Shown here piece after piece: positions 1 through 11,200 of a DNA stretch of 46,005 nt. Origin of the DNA: an uncultured Verrucomicrobiota bacterium (GTDB lineage Bacteria > Verrucomicrobiota > Verrucomicrobiia > Limisphaerales > UBA1412). The first letter of the stretch is position 1; every line of letters starts with the position of its first letter. Under the pieces are notes generated by a model. The model was not told where the DNA came from and made no database searches. It worked only from the letters and a program-made list of their open reading frames with translations. The stretch is taken from NCBI GenBank assembly GCA_944389455.1, contig CALXMK010000022.1, positions 1-46,005 of the forward strand. The letters are read 5' to 3'. The position numbers were made by a program, and so were the translations under genes.

Positions 1-3000
1 GCGGAGTTTGGAGTAGCCAATACCGGCAATCCTTTCACGAAAGGAACAGCGGAGGCACTGGGACACGATGGATTCTATATCAACAATCAGGGAATGGATT
101 GTTGGTCAACCTATGATGAAGCGACACTTGTATATAAACAATATACGGGAGATTTTGATATTCGTACTCGAGTATTAGGTCAAGGAGCTTCGAGTCAAGC
201 GGCCCGTGCAGGAATCATGATTCGTCATGAGCTGGATGAAGGAAAAGCAAATTCTCATTCATCCAATCAGGAGGTTCATTTCTATCCGGAATTTGTTTCA
301 GATTGGGATACGAATACATTGAGCTATGTAGTGCGCACTAATATCGAAACCGGAGTTAGCCAGTTTGATAGAAGATGGGCTATGAATGCCAATTACCGTG
401 TCCAAGATGGTGGAACAACGGCAAATCTATCAATTATCAATACGGTGAAGGTTGATGGAGAGCAGATATTGGCCTATGACTATCTCCAAGCAGGAAATAA
501 GCTTTGGCTACGTCTGGGCAGAGTAGGAGATGTAATCAACAGTTATTATGGACAGGAAGCTCCGGAAGATAATGGAGAAATTACATGGACACTGATTTCA
601 AGTCGTGTCATCGAGGATATGGATCAGACCGTTTATGCGGGTCCTTACTATTGCTTAGATGGAAAAGAAATTAAAGGTTGTTCGGAGAGCTTGACTAATG
701 AATTCAAGAATCCGACAACCAAGTTCTATATGACTTCGGTCGATTATGTGGATGATCAGGTACCGTATGAAGAGGTAGCGATACAGATACATCCAGTTTC
801 CAAGAGTATCAAGGCACCGCAGGAGCTGACATTAACAGTCAGAGCGACAGGAGATCCTTTGACCTATCAGTGGTACAAGGATGGTGTTGCGATAGAGGGA
901 GAAATCTTCGCAACTTACAGCAAGAGTCCGACTTCAGCGGCAGACGCGGGCGAATATTACTGCGAAGTGATGAACTTTGGTTCCGGAGCGCCAGATAAGG
1001 GGAGCTCAGTCATTTCAGAAACAGCGATAGTTAAGGTAGAAGAAGATACGACAGCCCCCACGGCAACCGTGAGTGTAGTACCGGTTCGGAATCTGGTGAC
1101 GGTGAACTTCAGCGAAACAATGGATCCAGAGACTCTGGCAGATTCGTCCAATTACAAAATTATTTTGGAGGATGGAACAGTTCTGGAGATCGAAGATTTA
1201 GTAGTCAATGGAGATAATACATCGGTTCAATTCTATGTACCGGGACTGGAAGCAGGAATGACCTTTGCGGTAGAGATGGAAGTAATGGATCCGTCTGGCA
1301 ACAAGGTGATAGATGAAGGATTACAGCTGACGCAGCTGGGATTACAATCTAATGTATCGTTGCAGTACTATGATTACGGGGATGATGACAGCAATCCAGC
1401 CGATTTAGCAGCGTTTAAGAACTTGGTAGATGGAGGAGCAGCTCCAACCAGTATAGTCAATGCCACGGCAGTGGAGAGTCCATCCGCTCGCGGAGACTAC
1501 TATTGTACCTATATAGAAGGATATTTGGTACCGCCGCAGACAGGGAACTATCGTTTTGCGGTTTCATCAGATGATCAGAGCCAATTCTATCTGAGTACGG
1601 ACGTAAATCCGGAGAATCTGGTTTTAACTGCGGAAGTAACCGGGTATTCTGACTTTAAACAATATGGAAAGACCGAAACGGTAGTGCAGTCAAAAGATGT
1701 GGCCTTGACAGCAGGCAATTGGTATTACTTCAGGATCTATCATTTTGAAGGAAGCGGTGGAGACAGTGTAACTCTGGCCTGGTCACTGCCGAGTCAAGGA
1801 CCTGTAGCATTGGTTAACAATGATCCGTCGGTATCGAGCTTCTTTGTAATGGATCCGCTCAAGACGGTCAATCCAGCCAATACGGTTCTGGAGTTTGTAG
1901 AAGAACCGGCGACGAGTGTATCGGCAGAGATGAACAGCCGTCTGGAATTGAGTATTCCGCTGAATTACGAATCGGAGATAGAGGGAGAGGAACCCGTCTA
2001 TCAATGGTTTGTGAAGAATGATGGATATAAATTTGCCACCGATTGGAGACCGGTAGAGGAGGTATTCAATACGGGCAATACGGGAGGAGAAGACTATGTG
2101 GCCAATGGGAAGAGTGATACGCTGAGTATCAAGAATGTTCAGAGTATGCACGCTGGGACCTACAAGATGGAAGCCTATTTTGGAGGTAAGCATATAGTAA
2201 CGCCAGAGATCACGCTGAATGTGACGCAAGACGTGACAGCTCCTACAGCTACGGCAGTGGGCAGTTATACGATGGAACAGGTCAAGCTGACCTTCAGTGA
2301 ACCGATCAGTAACGGATTGGATAATAAAAACAATTACAGCATTGATGGGCTGGAGGTGTTAAACGCATTGGTGAATATCTATGGAACCAACAGATATGAA
2401 GTGATGCTGCAAACGACTCGTCATGAGGAGGGCAAGAGCTACACGGTTCATGTCAGCGGATTAAGCGATGATGCCGGCAATGTAATGAACAACTATACGA
2501 CGAAGTTCACCGGTTTTGTGTGGGCGTCAGGATATACCTATCTGGAGTGTTTCAATGATACGATAGTAGGAACAACTGATACCTATGTGGATTGGCTGGC
2601 AGTTCGCGAGGCGACTCAGTGGACTCCAGTGGATCATGCGTATCGTCAAATTGCGAATAAAGTTAATCCAAGAGTGGATAACTATATCGAGATAGTAAAG
2701 GAAGACTTTGATCAGGATAATTGTATAGAGAGAGTGGTGGGATACTTGGCACCGCAAGTGAGCGGGAATTACCGTTTCGCGGGAGCTTGTGATGACCATA
2801 TGGGATTCTATCTCTCTACGGATGAAAGTTATGTAAACACGGCTAATGAACCGGTTACTTGGGAGCAGGGTTGGAATAGTAGTATTTCAACCTTTGGCAA
2901 CGGTCGAATTTACGACTGGAAGAACGCAGATGGAAATGAAGTAACACACGAGATGGGGCAGGTTTATCTGGAAGCCGGGAAGAGATATTTCTTTACGGCG

Positions 3001-5193
3001 GTTTTGGCTGAGATAGGAGGAGGAGATTACTTGACTATCGACTGGGCCAGAGAAGGAGAAAACTTCCAAGCCAATGGCTCAGCGCCGCTTCTGACCGGAG
3101 AGTATTTGGGAGTCTATGTGAATCCGGATACGGCAATTATCGATATTCTGCAGCAGCCGAAGGATATGACGGTGACAGCAGGAGATACGGTAGAGGTCTT
3201 TGTGGAAGCGAAGACAGAGAATGAGTTCAATGCTCCGATTACTTATCAGTGGTATGTGGATGGAGTAGCTCAGGAAGGAGCAACTTCAACGAACATAGTC
3301 TTTGTGGCAAGACCTGAATATGACGGGATGACGGCGTATTGTGAGCTGTATGTTCCCGGGAAGACGGTGTTGACCGATGAGGTAACGTTGACGGTTGAAG
3401 CCAATGAAGTTCCGGTTCTGCCGATCTATGTATATGGATTCGGATCACAGGTCATAGTAGAGTTCGATGGAGCGGTAGATCCGGTATCAGCAGTGGTAAC
3501 GGATAATTACACGATCGAAGGAGCGACGGTGACTGGAGCAAAGATACAGAGCGATACGGTAGTAGAGCTGACGGTAGAAGGAGCAGCAGGTTCCACTATT
3601 GCGGTGACGGTAGCGGAAGTTGGAAATGCTTCAGGACTGCCGATGCCGGAACCGGTGACGGTAGTAGGAGACTACTGCATACTCAATCAGACAATCATGA
3701 ATCCGACTGGGGTTCAAGGATATGCCAAAGCAGCAGACGGAAAGATCCATCTTTATAATGGAGGAGGAGATTTCTGGAATAACAATGAAGTAGGTTGTTT
3801 AATCCTGAGTGAGCCGGTTGAGGGAGACTTCGATGTGGTTCTCTGTGTGGAATCGATAGAAGCAAATAATGATTGGTCGAAAGTGGGATTAAACTTCAGA
3901 GCGTCACTGGATGCGGATAGTCCACACGTAGCGATGCTGGCAACGCCGGTTCGAATACAAGCGACAACCAGACCGAATCCGGCAGGATCAAGTTCTTATG
4001 ATAGCTTCCCGCAGATTAGTGTGGCAGAAGATGGAACAGAATCGATCGGATTGGTTTCTTATAACAATTATAGTTATGAGACATATCCGAGCCAGTGGCT
4101 GCGAATCAAACGCCAAGGGGATGTGTTCTTCTGCTATCGTTCCTTAAACGGAAAGTATTGGACACTGGTAACGGATGGAGATTTTACGACGGTAGGAACA
4201 AATAGTACCTATCAGATGCCGTCTTCAGGTTATCTGGGAATCGTTTACTCGACGCAGGATCAGAATAATCTGCACGAGGCAGTAGTGAGTGGTTATAATT
4301 CTTCCTATGTGGAGCCAGCACTGCCAGTACCCGATGAGAGTGAATTCAGTTTTGCTAATGTCGGACAGAAAGAAGGTGCACCGGCTGGCTTCTATGATTA
4401 TGATGCTGAGACAGGTACCTTTAAGCTTTGGGCTAATGGTATTGATGTTTGGGGATTATCAGATCATTTCAGTTACATTTATATGCCGATCTCGGAAAAT
4501 GTGGGAGATTTTTCTTTCACAGTCCGCGTAGTTGAATATCTGAACAGTACTTCCGAGTACTGCAGAGCAGGTATTATGCTTCGTGAAGGAGCTGAGGATG
4601 GAACTTTCCCGATCGATTCCCGTTATGTATTGACGCAGATATACAGTATCAATAATGGTGCTAGTAAAAATTATCTCTCGCAGTATCGTACCTATTATGG
4701 TGAGTCAGTTGGATCGGCTCCAAGCAGCGGCATAGCAGCTTCATGGCCGAACTGGCATCGGATAACCCGAGAGGGCAATGCATTGAGATTCTACTGCAGT
4801 TCGGATGGAGTGAATTGGACAGAGTTCGATGCTCTCTACACGGAGGAATGGGAAGATGGAATGTTAGGCAAGGAATTGCCTCTGTATATTGGTATGTGGA
4901 GTACAGCTAAGAGCGATACCAGTACTGATTGTCGTGCCATCTTTGACAACGTGTCATTCGTAAGCGGCAGCGAACCGCCGGCACCGGAAGGCCCGGTATT
5001 AGCCTACGCAATCGAAGGAGATGAATTGGTACTTCGCTGGGCGGTAAGTTCCGGAGCTGTGCTGGAAGTCTCAGCGGAAGCCAACGGACAATGGGTTCTG
5101 GCCGGAGATCCGGCAGAGATCGAGGATGGAACTTATATCTATCGATTGCCGTTGACCGAAGCGGCGGCCTTCTATCGTTTGATTGTTGAATAA
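1..5193 (+). CDS. Giant multidomain PA14/Ig-like surface protein, 5' end outside window
   Basis: The frame is open from base 1, so the start lies upstream. The first in-window Met is at 94, and 1,699 residues follow it. Counting from that Met I see: a concanavalin-like (LamG/DUF1349-type) N-terminal region (1-220), an Ig-like domain with a YQWYKDG core and a C-terminal YYCEV (235-315), a SbsA/Big-type Ig-like domain beginning TAPTATV (319-420), a PA14 domain (422-600, with GYLVPPQTGNYRF), a second Ig plus SbsA-like pair (600-810), a second PA14 (815-1015), a third Ig plus SbsA-like pair (1017-1190), two concanavalin-like domains (1193-1625) and a compact C-terminal domain (1626-1699). PA14 domains usually bind carbohydrate, so a secreted glycan-binding or adhesive role is inferred. 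No catalytic residues are recognised. A close paralogue lies at 8280-12563, and a strong terminator follows the stop. The domain classes are fairly sure; the function is not. Confidence 0.85.
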   Translation, partial: AEFGVANTGNPFTKGTAEALGHDGFYINNQGMDCWSTYDEATLVYKQYTGDFDIRTRVLGQGASSQAARAGIMIRHELDEGKANSHSSNQEVHFYPEFVSDWDTNTLSYVVRTNIETGVSQFDRRWAMNANYRVQDGGTTANLSIINTVKVDGEQILAYDYLQAGNKLWLRLGRVGDVINSYYGQEAPEDNGEITWTLISSRVIEDMDQTVYAGPYYCLDGKEIKGCSESLTNEFKNPTTKFYMTSVDYVDDQVPYEEVAIQIHPVSKSIKAPQELTLTVRATGDPLTYQWYKDGVAIEGEIFATYSKSPTSAADAGEYYCEVMNFGSGAPDKGSSVISETAIVKVEEDTTAPTATVSVVPVRNLVTVNFSETMDPETLADSSNYKIILEDGTVLEIEDLVVNGDNTSVQFYVPGLEAGMTFAVEMEVMDPSGNKVIDEGLQLTQLGLQSNVSLQYYDYGDDDSNPADLAAFKNLVDGGAAPTSIVNATAVESPSARGDYYCTYIEGYLVPPQTGNYRFAVSSDDQSQFYLSTDVNPENLVLTAEVTGYSDFKQYGKTETVVQSKDVALTAGNWYYFRIYHFEGSGGDSVTLAWSLPSQGPVALVNNDPSVSSFFVMDPLKTVNPANTVLEFVEEPATSVSAEMNSRLELSIPLNYESEIEGEEPVYQWFVKNDGYKFATDWRPVEEVFNTGNTGGEDYVANGKSDTLSIKNVQSMHAGTYKMEAYFGGKHIVTPEITLNVTQDVTAPTATAVGSYTMEQVKLTFSEPISNGLDNKNNYSIDGLEVLNALVNIYGTNRYEVMLQTTRHEEGKSYTVHVSGLSDDAGNVMNNYTTKFTGFVWASGYTYLECFNDTIVGTTDTYVDWLAVREATQWTPVDHAYRQIANKVNPRVDNYIEIVKEDFDQDNCIERVVGYLAPQVSGNYRFAGACDDHMGFYLSTDESYVNTANEPVTWEQGWNSSISTFGNGRIYDWKNADGNEVTHEMGQVYLEAGKRYFFTAVLAEIGGGDYLTIDWAREGENFQANGSAPLLTGEYLGVYVNPDTAIIDILQQPKDMTVTAGDTVEVFVEAKTENEFNAPITYQWYVDGVAQEGATSTNIVFVARPEYDGMTAYCELYVPGKTVLTDEVTLTVEANEVPVLPIYVYGFGSQVIVEFDGAVDPVSAVVTDNYTIEGATVTGAKIQSDTVVELTVEGAAGSTIAVTVAEVGNASGLPMPEPVTVVGDYCILNQTIMNPTGVQGYAKAADGKIHLYNGGGDFWNNNEVGCLILSEPVEGDFDVVLCVESIEANNDWSKVGLNFRASLDADSPHVAMLATPVRIQATTRPNPAGSSSYDSFPQISVAEDGTESIGLVSYNNYSYETYPSQWLRIKRQGDVFFCYRSLNGKYWTLVTDGDFTTVGTNSTYQMPSSGYLGIVYSTQDQNNLHEAVVSGYNSSYVEPALPVPDESEFSFANVGQKEGAPAGFYDYDAETGTFKLWANGIDVWGLSDHFSYIYMPISENVGDFSFTVRVVEYLNSTSEYCRAGIMLREGAEDGTFPIDSRYVLTQIYSINNGASKNYLSQYRTYYGESVGSAPSSGIAASWPNWHRITREGNALRFYCSSDGVNWTEFDALYTEEWEDGMLGKELPLYIGMWSTAKSDTSTDCRAIFDNVSFVSGSEPPAPEGPVLAYAIEGDELVLRWAVSSGAVLEVSAEANGQWVLAGDPAEIEDGTYIYRLPLTEAAAFYRLIVE
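2145..3311 (+). repeat. 1,167-bp identical block shared by the two PA14 genes, copy 1
   Basis: Comparison with 9509-10675 (constant offset of 7,364 bases) shows no difference in the stretches read side by side, and every translated product across the block is identical. The first mismatches are at 2144/9508 and at 3312/10676. The block covers the end of the second Ig-like domain, the second SbsA-like domain, the second PA14 domain and most of the third Ig-like domain. Identity at silent sites, with divergence on both sides, points to recent conversion or recombination. Confidence 0.9.
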
Positions 5194-5256
5194 TCGGACC
5201 AGATAGAGTAAAACACGGCAGAGGCTTGAGATATAAAGCGCTCTGTTAAGATTCAG

Positions 5257-5297
5257 GCGGTCTGCCATCTGTAAAAGAATGGCAGACCGCTTTTTTT
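5257..5297 (+). terminator. Rho-independent terminator after PA14 gene 1
   Basis: A 12-bp perfect stem (GCGGTCTGCCAT at 5257-5268 with ATGGCAGACCGC at 5279-5290) encloses a 10-base loop and is followed by seven Ts. It starts about 65 bases after the stop at 5193. A diverged copy follows the paralogous gene at 12618-12656. Confidence 0.92.
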
Positions 5298-5397
5298 AGT
5301 ATGTATTGCAGCGAGTTTAAATAAGGTATAGATTAACAGAGAAAATGAGAGTAAAGAGTTCAGAAAATATCAAAGAACATAAAAAGAAGATGTTGCT

Positions 5398-5880
5398 ATG
5401 AAAGGATTACCGTAGATTATACATCTATTATCCGGGATAACTATTATTGTGTGAATAAGACTCGTTATCTGGAACAGATAATACCCTGTTATCTTTTTAC
5501 TAAAACCTCGGAGGTTTGTGAAACCGCTTTTTCACGGAAAGAATCAACAGTACTTTATTAGATTTTTATATTCATCACCCTTATGAAGATCGTCGTCAAT
5601 TTGATGTGAATGTTTGGAAGAGACTTTAACCTCTTTAATATTTAGCTTTCGAAAAAGAATCTCCTTGCTGATTATCTCAAGAGAGTCAATTCTATGCGTC
5701 CGGAGCTATTAAAGAAATATCTAAGCTGATTGATCAAGGCCTATTTGTTATAGAGCCCGTTCTGACGCGTCTCCCCAGTTTTATGACTAAGACAAAGTGA
5801 GAGAGGAACATGTTAAAGGACTCTTGAATCTTCCGTATTGAGTAAATCTGACGGAGGCATTGGTTGAGGAGACTAGTTAA
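5398..5880 (+). pseudogene. Decayed AAA-ATPase-like / PD-(D/E)XK nuclease family gene, copy 1
   Basis: Reading across frameshifts gives MKGLP (ATG at 5398), then DYTSIIRDNYYCVNKTRYLE, and then PRRFVKPLF in another frame. This matches the N-terminus of the AAA-ATPase_like family (PF09820 type with PD-(D/E)XK C-terminus), whose members begin MK-LP-, carry YYYVDKT and have a GxPRRFGKT-type P-loop. Farther down are pieces such as FYASGAIKEI, but stops and frame changes occur throughout, so the gene is dead. The 3' limit is uncertain and only 5398-5560 is firmly recognisable. A shorter wreck of the same gene sits at the equivalent place after the second PA14 gene. The rest of the gap to ribB (about 5880-6200) shows no gene I can support. 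Confidence 0.6.
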
Positions 5881-6203
5881 GCTGAGATTAAAATTGTCAA
5901 TACTTGATGCAAATATATAATGGAGATATGGATTTCTGGAAGAAGAACGCTGTTTCTCTGCTACAGCCTTCCGTTTTAGATAGATCGGTTATTCTGCAAT
6001 CAACTCGAATTTTCTAGGATTTTTCTCCTGAGAAGAAATATAAGTAAAATGGCCTGAAGTGTATCCGTACTCTTCTTGCCAGGGGAAAAAATATCTCTCC
6101 GAGGAGAATAATTCCGCAGAGAGATGTTTCATGTTTCTTTTTGGTTCGCAGAGCTGTTTTTTCAGGAAAACAGATCAGAATTTCCTATTTCCTTTTCATA
6201 AAT

Positions 6204-6851
6204 TTATCCATTCATTTTTTTTCGATATTCAATAATATCCAGTATTGAAACAATTGGGTAATTATGGATTTTAGAAAATGATGTTATTTCAGGCATTTTA
6301 GCCATACTTCCATCTATATTAGTTAACTCACAAAGAACAGCATAAGGTGAAAGCCCCGCTAATTTCATTAAATCGACGCTTCCTTCGGTATGTCCATCCC
6401 GTTCAAAAACACCATTTGATTTGGCTATCAAAGGAAACACATGCCCTGGGGATACTAAATCATTGGATGTAGCATTTTCTGTTATTGCAGCTTTTATTGT
6501 TGTAATTCGATCTGATGCGGAGACTCCTGTAGTTACTCCATTAGCAGCTTCTATTGATATGGTAAAATTTGTTCCATAATGAGAGGTGTTATTTTCGACC
6601 ATTAGATTTAAACCTAAGCTAAAGGCCTTTTCGGGGGGTAAACATAAACAGACAATGCCGCTGCATTCTCTAATCATCAAAGCCATTTCTGGAACTGTCA
6701 TTTTTTCGGCAGAAAAGATTAAGTCTCCTTCGTTTTCTCTATTTTCATCATCAATTAATAGGATACCTTTGCCATTTTGTAATGCTTTGATAGCCGTTTT
6801 AACTCTTTCTATTGATGGATTGAAAGCGTTAGTTAATTCTTTACTATTCAT
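6204..6851 (-). CDS. ribB: 3,4-dihydroxy-2-butanone 4-phosphate synthase
   Basis: This 215-residue protein has the length of stand-alone RibB. It converts ribulose 5-phosphate to 3,4-dihydroxy-2-butanone 4-phosphate plus formate in riboflavin synthesis, in the cytoplasm. The family signature [11 protein letters not shown] (around residues 34-44, metal and substrate binding acidic loop) is intact. So are the [11 protein letters not shown] segment, the T-GVSASDR segment and the SPGHVFPL...GHTEGSVDL active-site stretch. No GTP cyclohydrolase II domain is fused to it. The gene stands alone, reads against both neighbours and is strikingly AT-rich. I see no FMN riboswitch in the divergent spacer. 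It lies inside the first unit of the segmental duplication and is missing from the second. Confidence 0.95.
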   Translation of the reverse strand: MNSKELTNAFNPSIERVKTAIKALQNGKGILLIDDENRENEGDLIFSAEKMTVPEMALMIRECSGIVCLCLPPEKAFSLGLNLMVENNTSHYGTNFTISIEAANGVTTGVSASDRITTIKAAITENATSNDLVSPGHVFPLIAKSNGVFERDGHTEGSVDLMKLAGLSPYAVLCELTNIDGSMAKMPEITSFSKIHNYPIVSILDIIEYRKKMNG

Positions 6852-6863
6852 TGTCTTGTCTTG

Positions 6864-7087
6864 AAACAGTTTTTCTCTATAAGAACAATACTTTTGTATA
6901 ATATGAAATATTTGCTGTGTTTACAACATGCAACAGTGTGTTTTCATTAGAAAATCTGTGGAAGATTTTGTATTGAGAAATATTTAATAAGGAGCAGGAA
7001 TTGTATTAGTTACTTATTCTTCGAAAGAATTTTTTAAGCGGAGATAGAATTAATAATATTATTTCCAAGGAATTCCTTATAGAAGTT
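6864..7087. repeat. Non-coding long repeat R1
   Basis: These 224 bases recur at 13088-13310 with a single one-base length difference (six versus five Ts in the run near 7030). The block has no convincing reading frame. It contains a TATAAT at 6897-6902 on the plus strand. It forms most of the divergent spacer between ribB and the prepilin gene, so it may carry the ribB promoter. It is the right-hand end of duplication unit 1. The remaining AT-rich bases up to 7200 show nothing else recognisable. Confidence 0.9.
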
Positions 7088-7204
7088 GTTTTTCTTTGTA
7101 AAATTGAGGTATAAAGATTTTGCTCATCTAAAAAAGTGCAAATATTAAAATCATATTTATTTATAAATAACTTTTTTTAAATAATTTAAGTTGTTTTTTT
7201 TTTT

Positions 7205-7233
7205 TTGACATTTTGTATTTTTTCAATTATTTT
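7205..7233 (+). promoter_or_regulatory. Sigma-70-type promoter for prepilin gene
   Basis: A perfect -35 TTGACA (7205-7210) is separated by 17 bases from TATTTT (7228-7233), right after a run of Ts. It is followed by GAGAAAGG, a good Shine-Dalgarno sequence, ahead of the short ATG ORF at 7244. Confidence 0.6.
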
Positions 7234-7243
7234 GAGAAAGGTA

Positions 7244-7273
7244 ATGATGAAAAGTTTTAGTGAGACTTTCTGA
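7244..7273 (+). CDS. Possible nine-codon leader peptide coupled to the prepilin start
   Basis: ATG at 7244, preceded by GAGAAAGG, encodes MMKSFSETF. Its stop TGA (7271-7273) overlaps the next ATG as TGATG. The best ribosome-binding site in the area serves this mini-ORF and not the long frame. It could be a translational leader or only a by-product of the start-site layout. Confidence 0.3.
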   Translation: MMKSFSETF

Positions 7274-8235
7274 TGAGAGTTGTTTTTAGAAACAAAGTTG
7301 CATTCAGAACATCATTCCCTAAAAAAGATATGCGTATGAAAAAGGTTCCAAGTTTAATTAAAAAAAATAGCGAAAATCAGGGTTTTACTCTGATTGAACT
7401 ACTAGTTGTAATTGCAATTATTGCAATTTTGGCTGGCATGCTTCTTCCCGCTCTTAGCAAAGCTAAGGCAAAAGCCCAAGGAATCTCCTGCATGAATAAT
7501 ACCAAGCAGATTATTTTAGCTTGGATTATGTATGGTGTAGATAATCAAGATCTTATGATGCCTAATTACGATGCGACAAGTTCTGTTGGAAAAGGCTGGA
7601 TTTCAGGTTGGATTAGTTGGGATTCTAATAATAAAGATAATACCAATGAGTTATGCCTAATAGACCCGGATTATGCTTATATGGGGCACTATATGGGGAG
7701 AGCCGCCAAAGCTTTTAAATGTCCAGCAGATATTTTTGCTGTTCCAGGTAACGGTATTACTGGAGGCAAAGAGAGAGTTCGTTCTATTTCTATGAATGCA
7801 AATATGAACTGCTGTGATATGGGAGGGATTGAAGGAGATGACTTGAATGGGGATGATGGTCTTCGTGTTTACAAGAAGATGACAGATATTAAGAAGATTT
7901 CTCCTTCTAAATTGTGGGTGACGGTTGATGAGCATCCAGATTCTATTAATGATGGATGTCTTTATTCCGGAGCTTATAGTCAGCGCAATGCCAGTGGTCG
8001 TTATGAGGTTGTAGCAGATAACATGTGGTGTGACATCCCCTCTGCTTTACACAATGGTGCCTGCGGGTTTTCTTTTGCAGATGGTCACAGCCAAATTCGC
8101 AAATGGACCAGTAAAACTCTGCTGGACGTCACCAAAACTGTTAATTACACGGATATTACTCAGAGCATAGAGAATGATGGTTCCGGAGATTATGATTGGT
8201 TTTGCCAATCCAGTGGCGAAGCTTATAAAGATTAA
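7273..8235 (+). CDS. Prepilin-like protein (N-terminal methylation motif, H-X9-DG type)
   Basis: At about residues 37-60 is the type IV prepilin signature: G then [20 protein letters not shown], with cleavage expected between Gly and Phe and the conserved Glu at mature position 5. It is followed by [11 protein letters not shown] and a Cys-containing globular region. The C-terminal part contains [12 protein letters not shown], which fits the H-X9-DG motif of the large prepilin families of Lentisphaerota and Planctomycetes. After processing by a prepilin peptidase it would sit in the inner membrane or form a pseudopilus-like fibre. The 320-residue frame from 7273 has a long pre-sequence; starts at 7330 or 7336 (MKKVPSL) are equally possible. 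The gene ends 44 bases before the PA14 gene at 8280 and is probably transcribed with it. Confidence 0.9.
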   Translation: MRVVFRNKVAFRTSFPKKDMRMKKVPSLIKKNSENQGFTLIELLVVIAIIAILAGMLLPALSKAKAKAQGISCMNNTKQIILAWIMYGVDNQDLMMPNYDATSSVGKGWISGWISWDSNNKDNTNELCLIDPDYAYMGHYMGRAAKAFKCPADIFAVPGNGITGGKERVRSISMNANMNCCDMGGIEGDDLNGDDGLRVYKKMTDIKKISPSKLWVTVDEHPDSINDGCLYSGAYSQRNASGRYEVVADNMWCDIPSALHNGACGFSFADGHSQIRKWTSKTLLDVTKTVNYTDITQSIENDGSGDYDWFCQSSGEAYKD

Positions 8236-8279
8236 AATAAACCATTTCCCAGTAAATTTTTAATTTATTCAACCAAATT

Positions 8280-11200
8280 ATGATGCATATGAATAAAAAA
8301 CTAATAGAAGTAGGTGTCTTATTTGCGTTGGGGATCATTTCCGTTCAAGCGGAGATTACTCCCTTCAATTCAGATGCCACGAACTTTTGTTCTTCCTCTC
8401 AGAGTGAAGAGATAGCAACGGCTCCTACAGCCACAGCCAGTGTTGTCCCAATTAGAAATCTGATAACGGTGAACTTCAGTAAAGCAATGGATACGGTGTC
8501 ATTGGCAGATGTATCCAACTATACCATCAAACTAGAAGATGGAACACTTCTGGGGATAGAGGATCTGATAGTCAATGGAGATAATACATCGGTTCAATTC
8601 TATGTACCGGATCTAGAAGCGGGAATGACATTTGCCGTAGAGATGACGGTAACGGATCCTTCAGGCAATGAAGTGATCGATGATGATGTGGTTCTGACAC
8701 AGATGGCATTATGTAATGGTATTACATTAAGGTATTATGATTACGGTAACGATACTGACAATCCTGCTGATTTAGCAGCTTTTAAGAATCTTGTCGATAA
8801 CGGAGCATTGCCGACTAGTATAGCAGAAGTAGATGTTATAGAGAGTCCTTTCAATCGTGGAGACTATTATTGTACCTATATAGAAGGATATTTGGTGCCC
8901 CCACAGACAGGTAACTATCGTTTTGCAATTGCTTCAGATGATGAGAGCCAGTTTTATCTGAGTACGGATACCAATCCGGAAAATTTGTCTATGTTAGCAG
9001 AGGTAACGGATTCTGTTTATCCTAAAGAGTATGAAGGAGCAGCTAGTATTCAATCTGTTGATGTGGCACTGGTTGCAGGTAACATTTACTATTTTAGAAT
9101 TTATCATTTTGAAGCAAGCATTGGTGATAGCATTTCACTAGCTTGGTCTTTACCGTATCAAGGACCAGGAAAAATTCTAAATGATACGCCTTCTATTGAT
9201 AAGTTCTATGTTCTTGACCCAGCCAAACCAATTAATCCTGCTAATACGGTTCTGGAGTTTGTTGAAACTCCTGCAACGAGTATGACAGTAGAGAGAAACA
9301 GTCGTTTAGAATGGAGTATTCCATTGAACTTCAAGTCAGAAATCGAGGGAGAAAAACCTGTTTATAGATGGTTTGTGAAGAATGATATTTATGGAATCGC
9401 AACGGATTGGACTCCTGTAGAAGATGTTTTTACAAAAGGTATAGTGGGGGAGCCTGACTGGATTGCTTCAATAAACGATGATACACTGAGTATCAAGAAT
9501 GTTCAGAATATGCACGCTGGGACCTACAAGATGGAAGCCTATTTTGGAGGTAAGCATATAGTAACGCCAGAGATCACGCTGAATGTGACGCAAGACGTGA
9601 CAGCTCCTACAGCTACGGCAGTGGGCAGTTATACGATGGAACAGGTCAAGCTGACCTTCAGTGAACCGATCAGTAACGGATTGGATAATAAAAACAATTA
9701 CAGCATTGATGGGCTGGAGGTGTTAAACGCATTGGTGAATATCTATGGAACCAACAGATATGAAGTGATGCTGCAAACGACTCGTCATGAGGAGGGCAAG
9801 AGCTACACGGTTCATGTCAGCGGATTAAGCGATGATGCCGGCAATGTAATGAACAACTATACGACGAAGTTCACCGGTTTTGTGTGGGCGTCAGGATATA
9901 CCTATCTGGAGTGTTTCAATGATACGATAGTAGGAACAACTGATACCTATGTGGATTGGCTGGCAGTTCGCGAGGCGACTCAGTGGACTCCAGTGGATCA
10001 TGCGTATCGTCAAATTGCGAATAAAGTTAATCCAAGAGTGGATAACTATATCGAGATAGTAAAGGAAGACTTTGATCAGGATAATTGTATAGAGAGAGTG
10101 GTGGGATACTTGGCACCGCAAGTGAGCGGGAATTACCGTTTCGCGGGAGCTTGTGATGACCATATGGGATTCTATCTCTCTACGGATGAAAGTTATGTAA
10201 ACACGGCTAATGAACCGGTTACTTGGGAGCAGGGTTGGAATAGTAGTATTTCAACCTTTGGCAACGGTCGAATTTACGACTGGAAGAACGCAGATGGAAA
10301 TGAAGTAACACACGAGATGGGGCAGGTTTATCTGGAAGCCGGGAAGAGATATTTCTTTACGGCGGTTTTGGCTGAGATAGGAGGAGGAGATTACTTGACT
10401 ATCGACTGGGCCAGAGAAGGAGAAAACTTCCAAGCCAATGGCTCAGCGCCGCTTCTGACCGGAGAGTATTTGGGAGTCTATGTGAATCCGGATACGGCAA
10501 TTATCGATATTCTGCAGCAGCCGAAGGATATGACGGTGACAGCAGGAGATACGGTAGAGGTCTTTGTGGAAGCGAAGACAGAGAATGAGTTCAATGCTCC
10601 GATTACTTATCAGTGGTATGTGGATGGAGTAGCTCAGGAAGGAGCAACTTCAACGAACATAGTCTTTGTGGCAAGGCCGGAATATGACGGGATGAAGGCG
10701 TATTGTGAGCTGTATGTACCCGGGAAAACGGTGTTGACCGATGAGGTAACGTTGACGGTTGAAGCGAATGAAGTTCCAGTTCTGCCGATCTGTGTATATG
10801 GATTCGGATCACAGGTCATAGTAGAGTTCGATGGAGCGGTAGATCCGGAATCAGCAGTGGTAACGGATAATTACACGATCGAAGGAGCGACGGTGATCGG
10901 AGCAAAGATACAGAGTGATACAGTAGTAGAGCTGACGGTAGAAGGAGCAGCAGGTTACACGATAGCGGTGACGGTAGCGGAAGTTGGAAATGCTTCAGGG
11001 CTTCCGATGCCGGAACCGGTGACGGTAGTAGGAGACTACTGCATACTCAATCAGACAATTATGAATCCGATAGGAGTTCAAGGCCATGCTGAAGCAATAG
11101 ATAGTAAAATTTATCTTTACAACGGAGGGGATGATGCATTACCGGGTACTGAAACAAGTTGCTTATTTTTATATGAGCAGGTTGAAGGTGATTTTGATGC

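Noticed and set aside
6864..7087. Insertion sequence or MITE
   Set aside because: The repeat lacks terminal inverted repeats and target duplications, and both copies occupy the same relative place in duplicated units, so duplication explains it.
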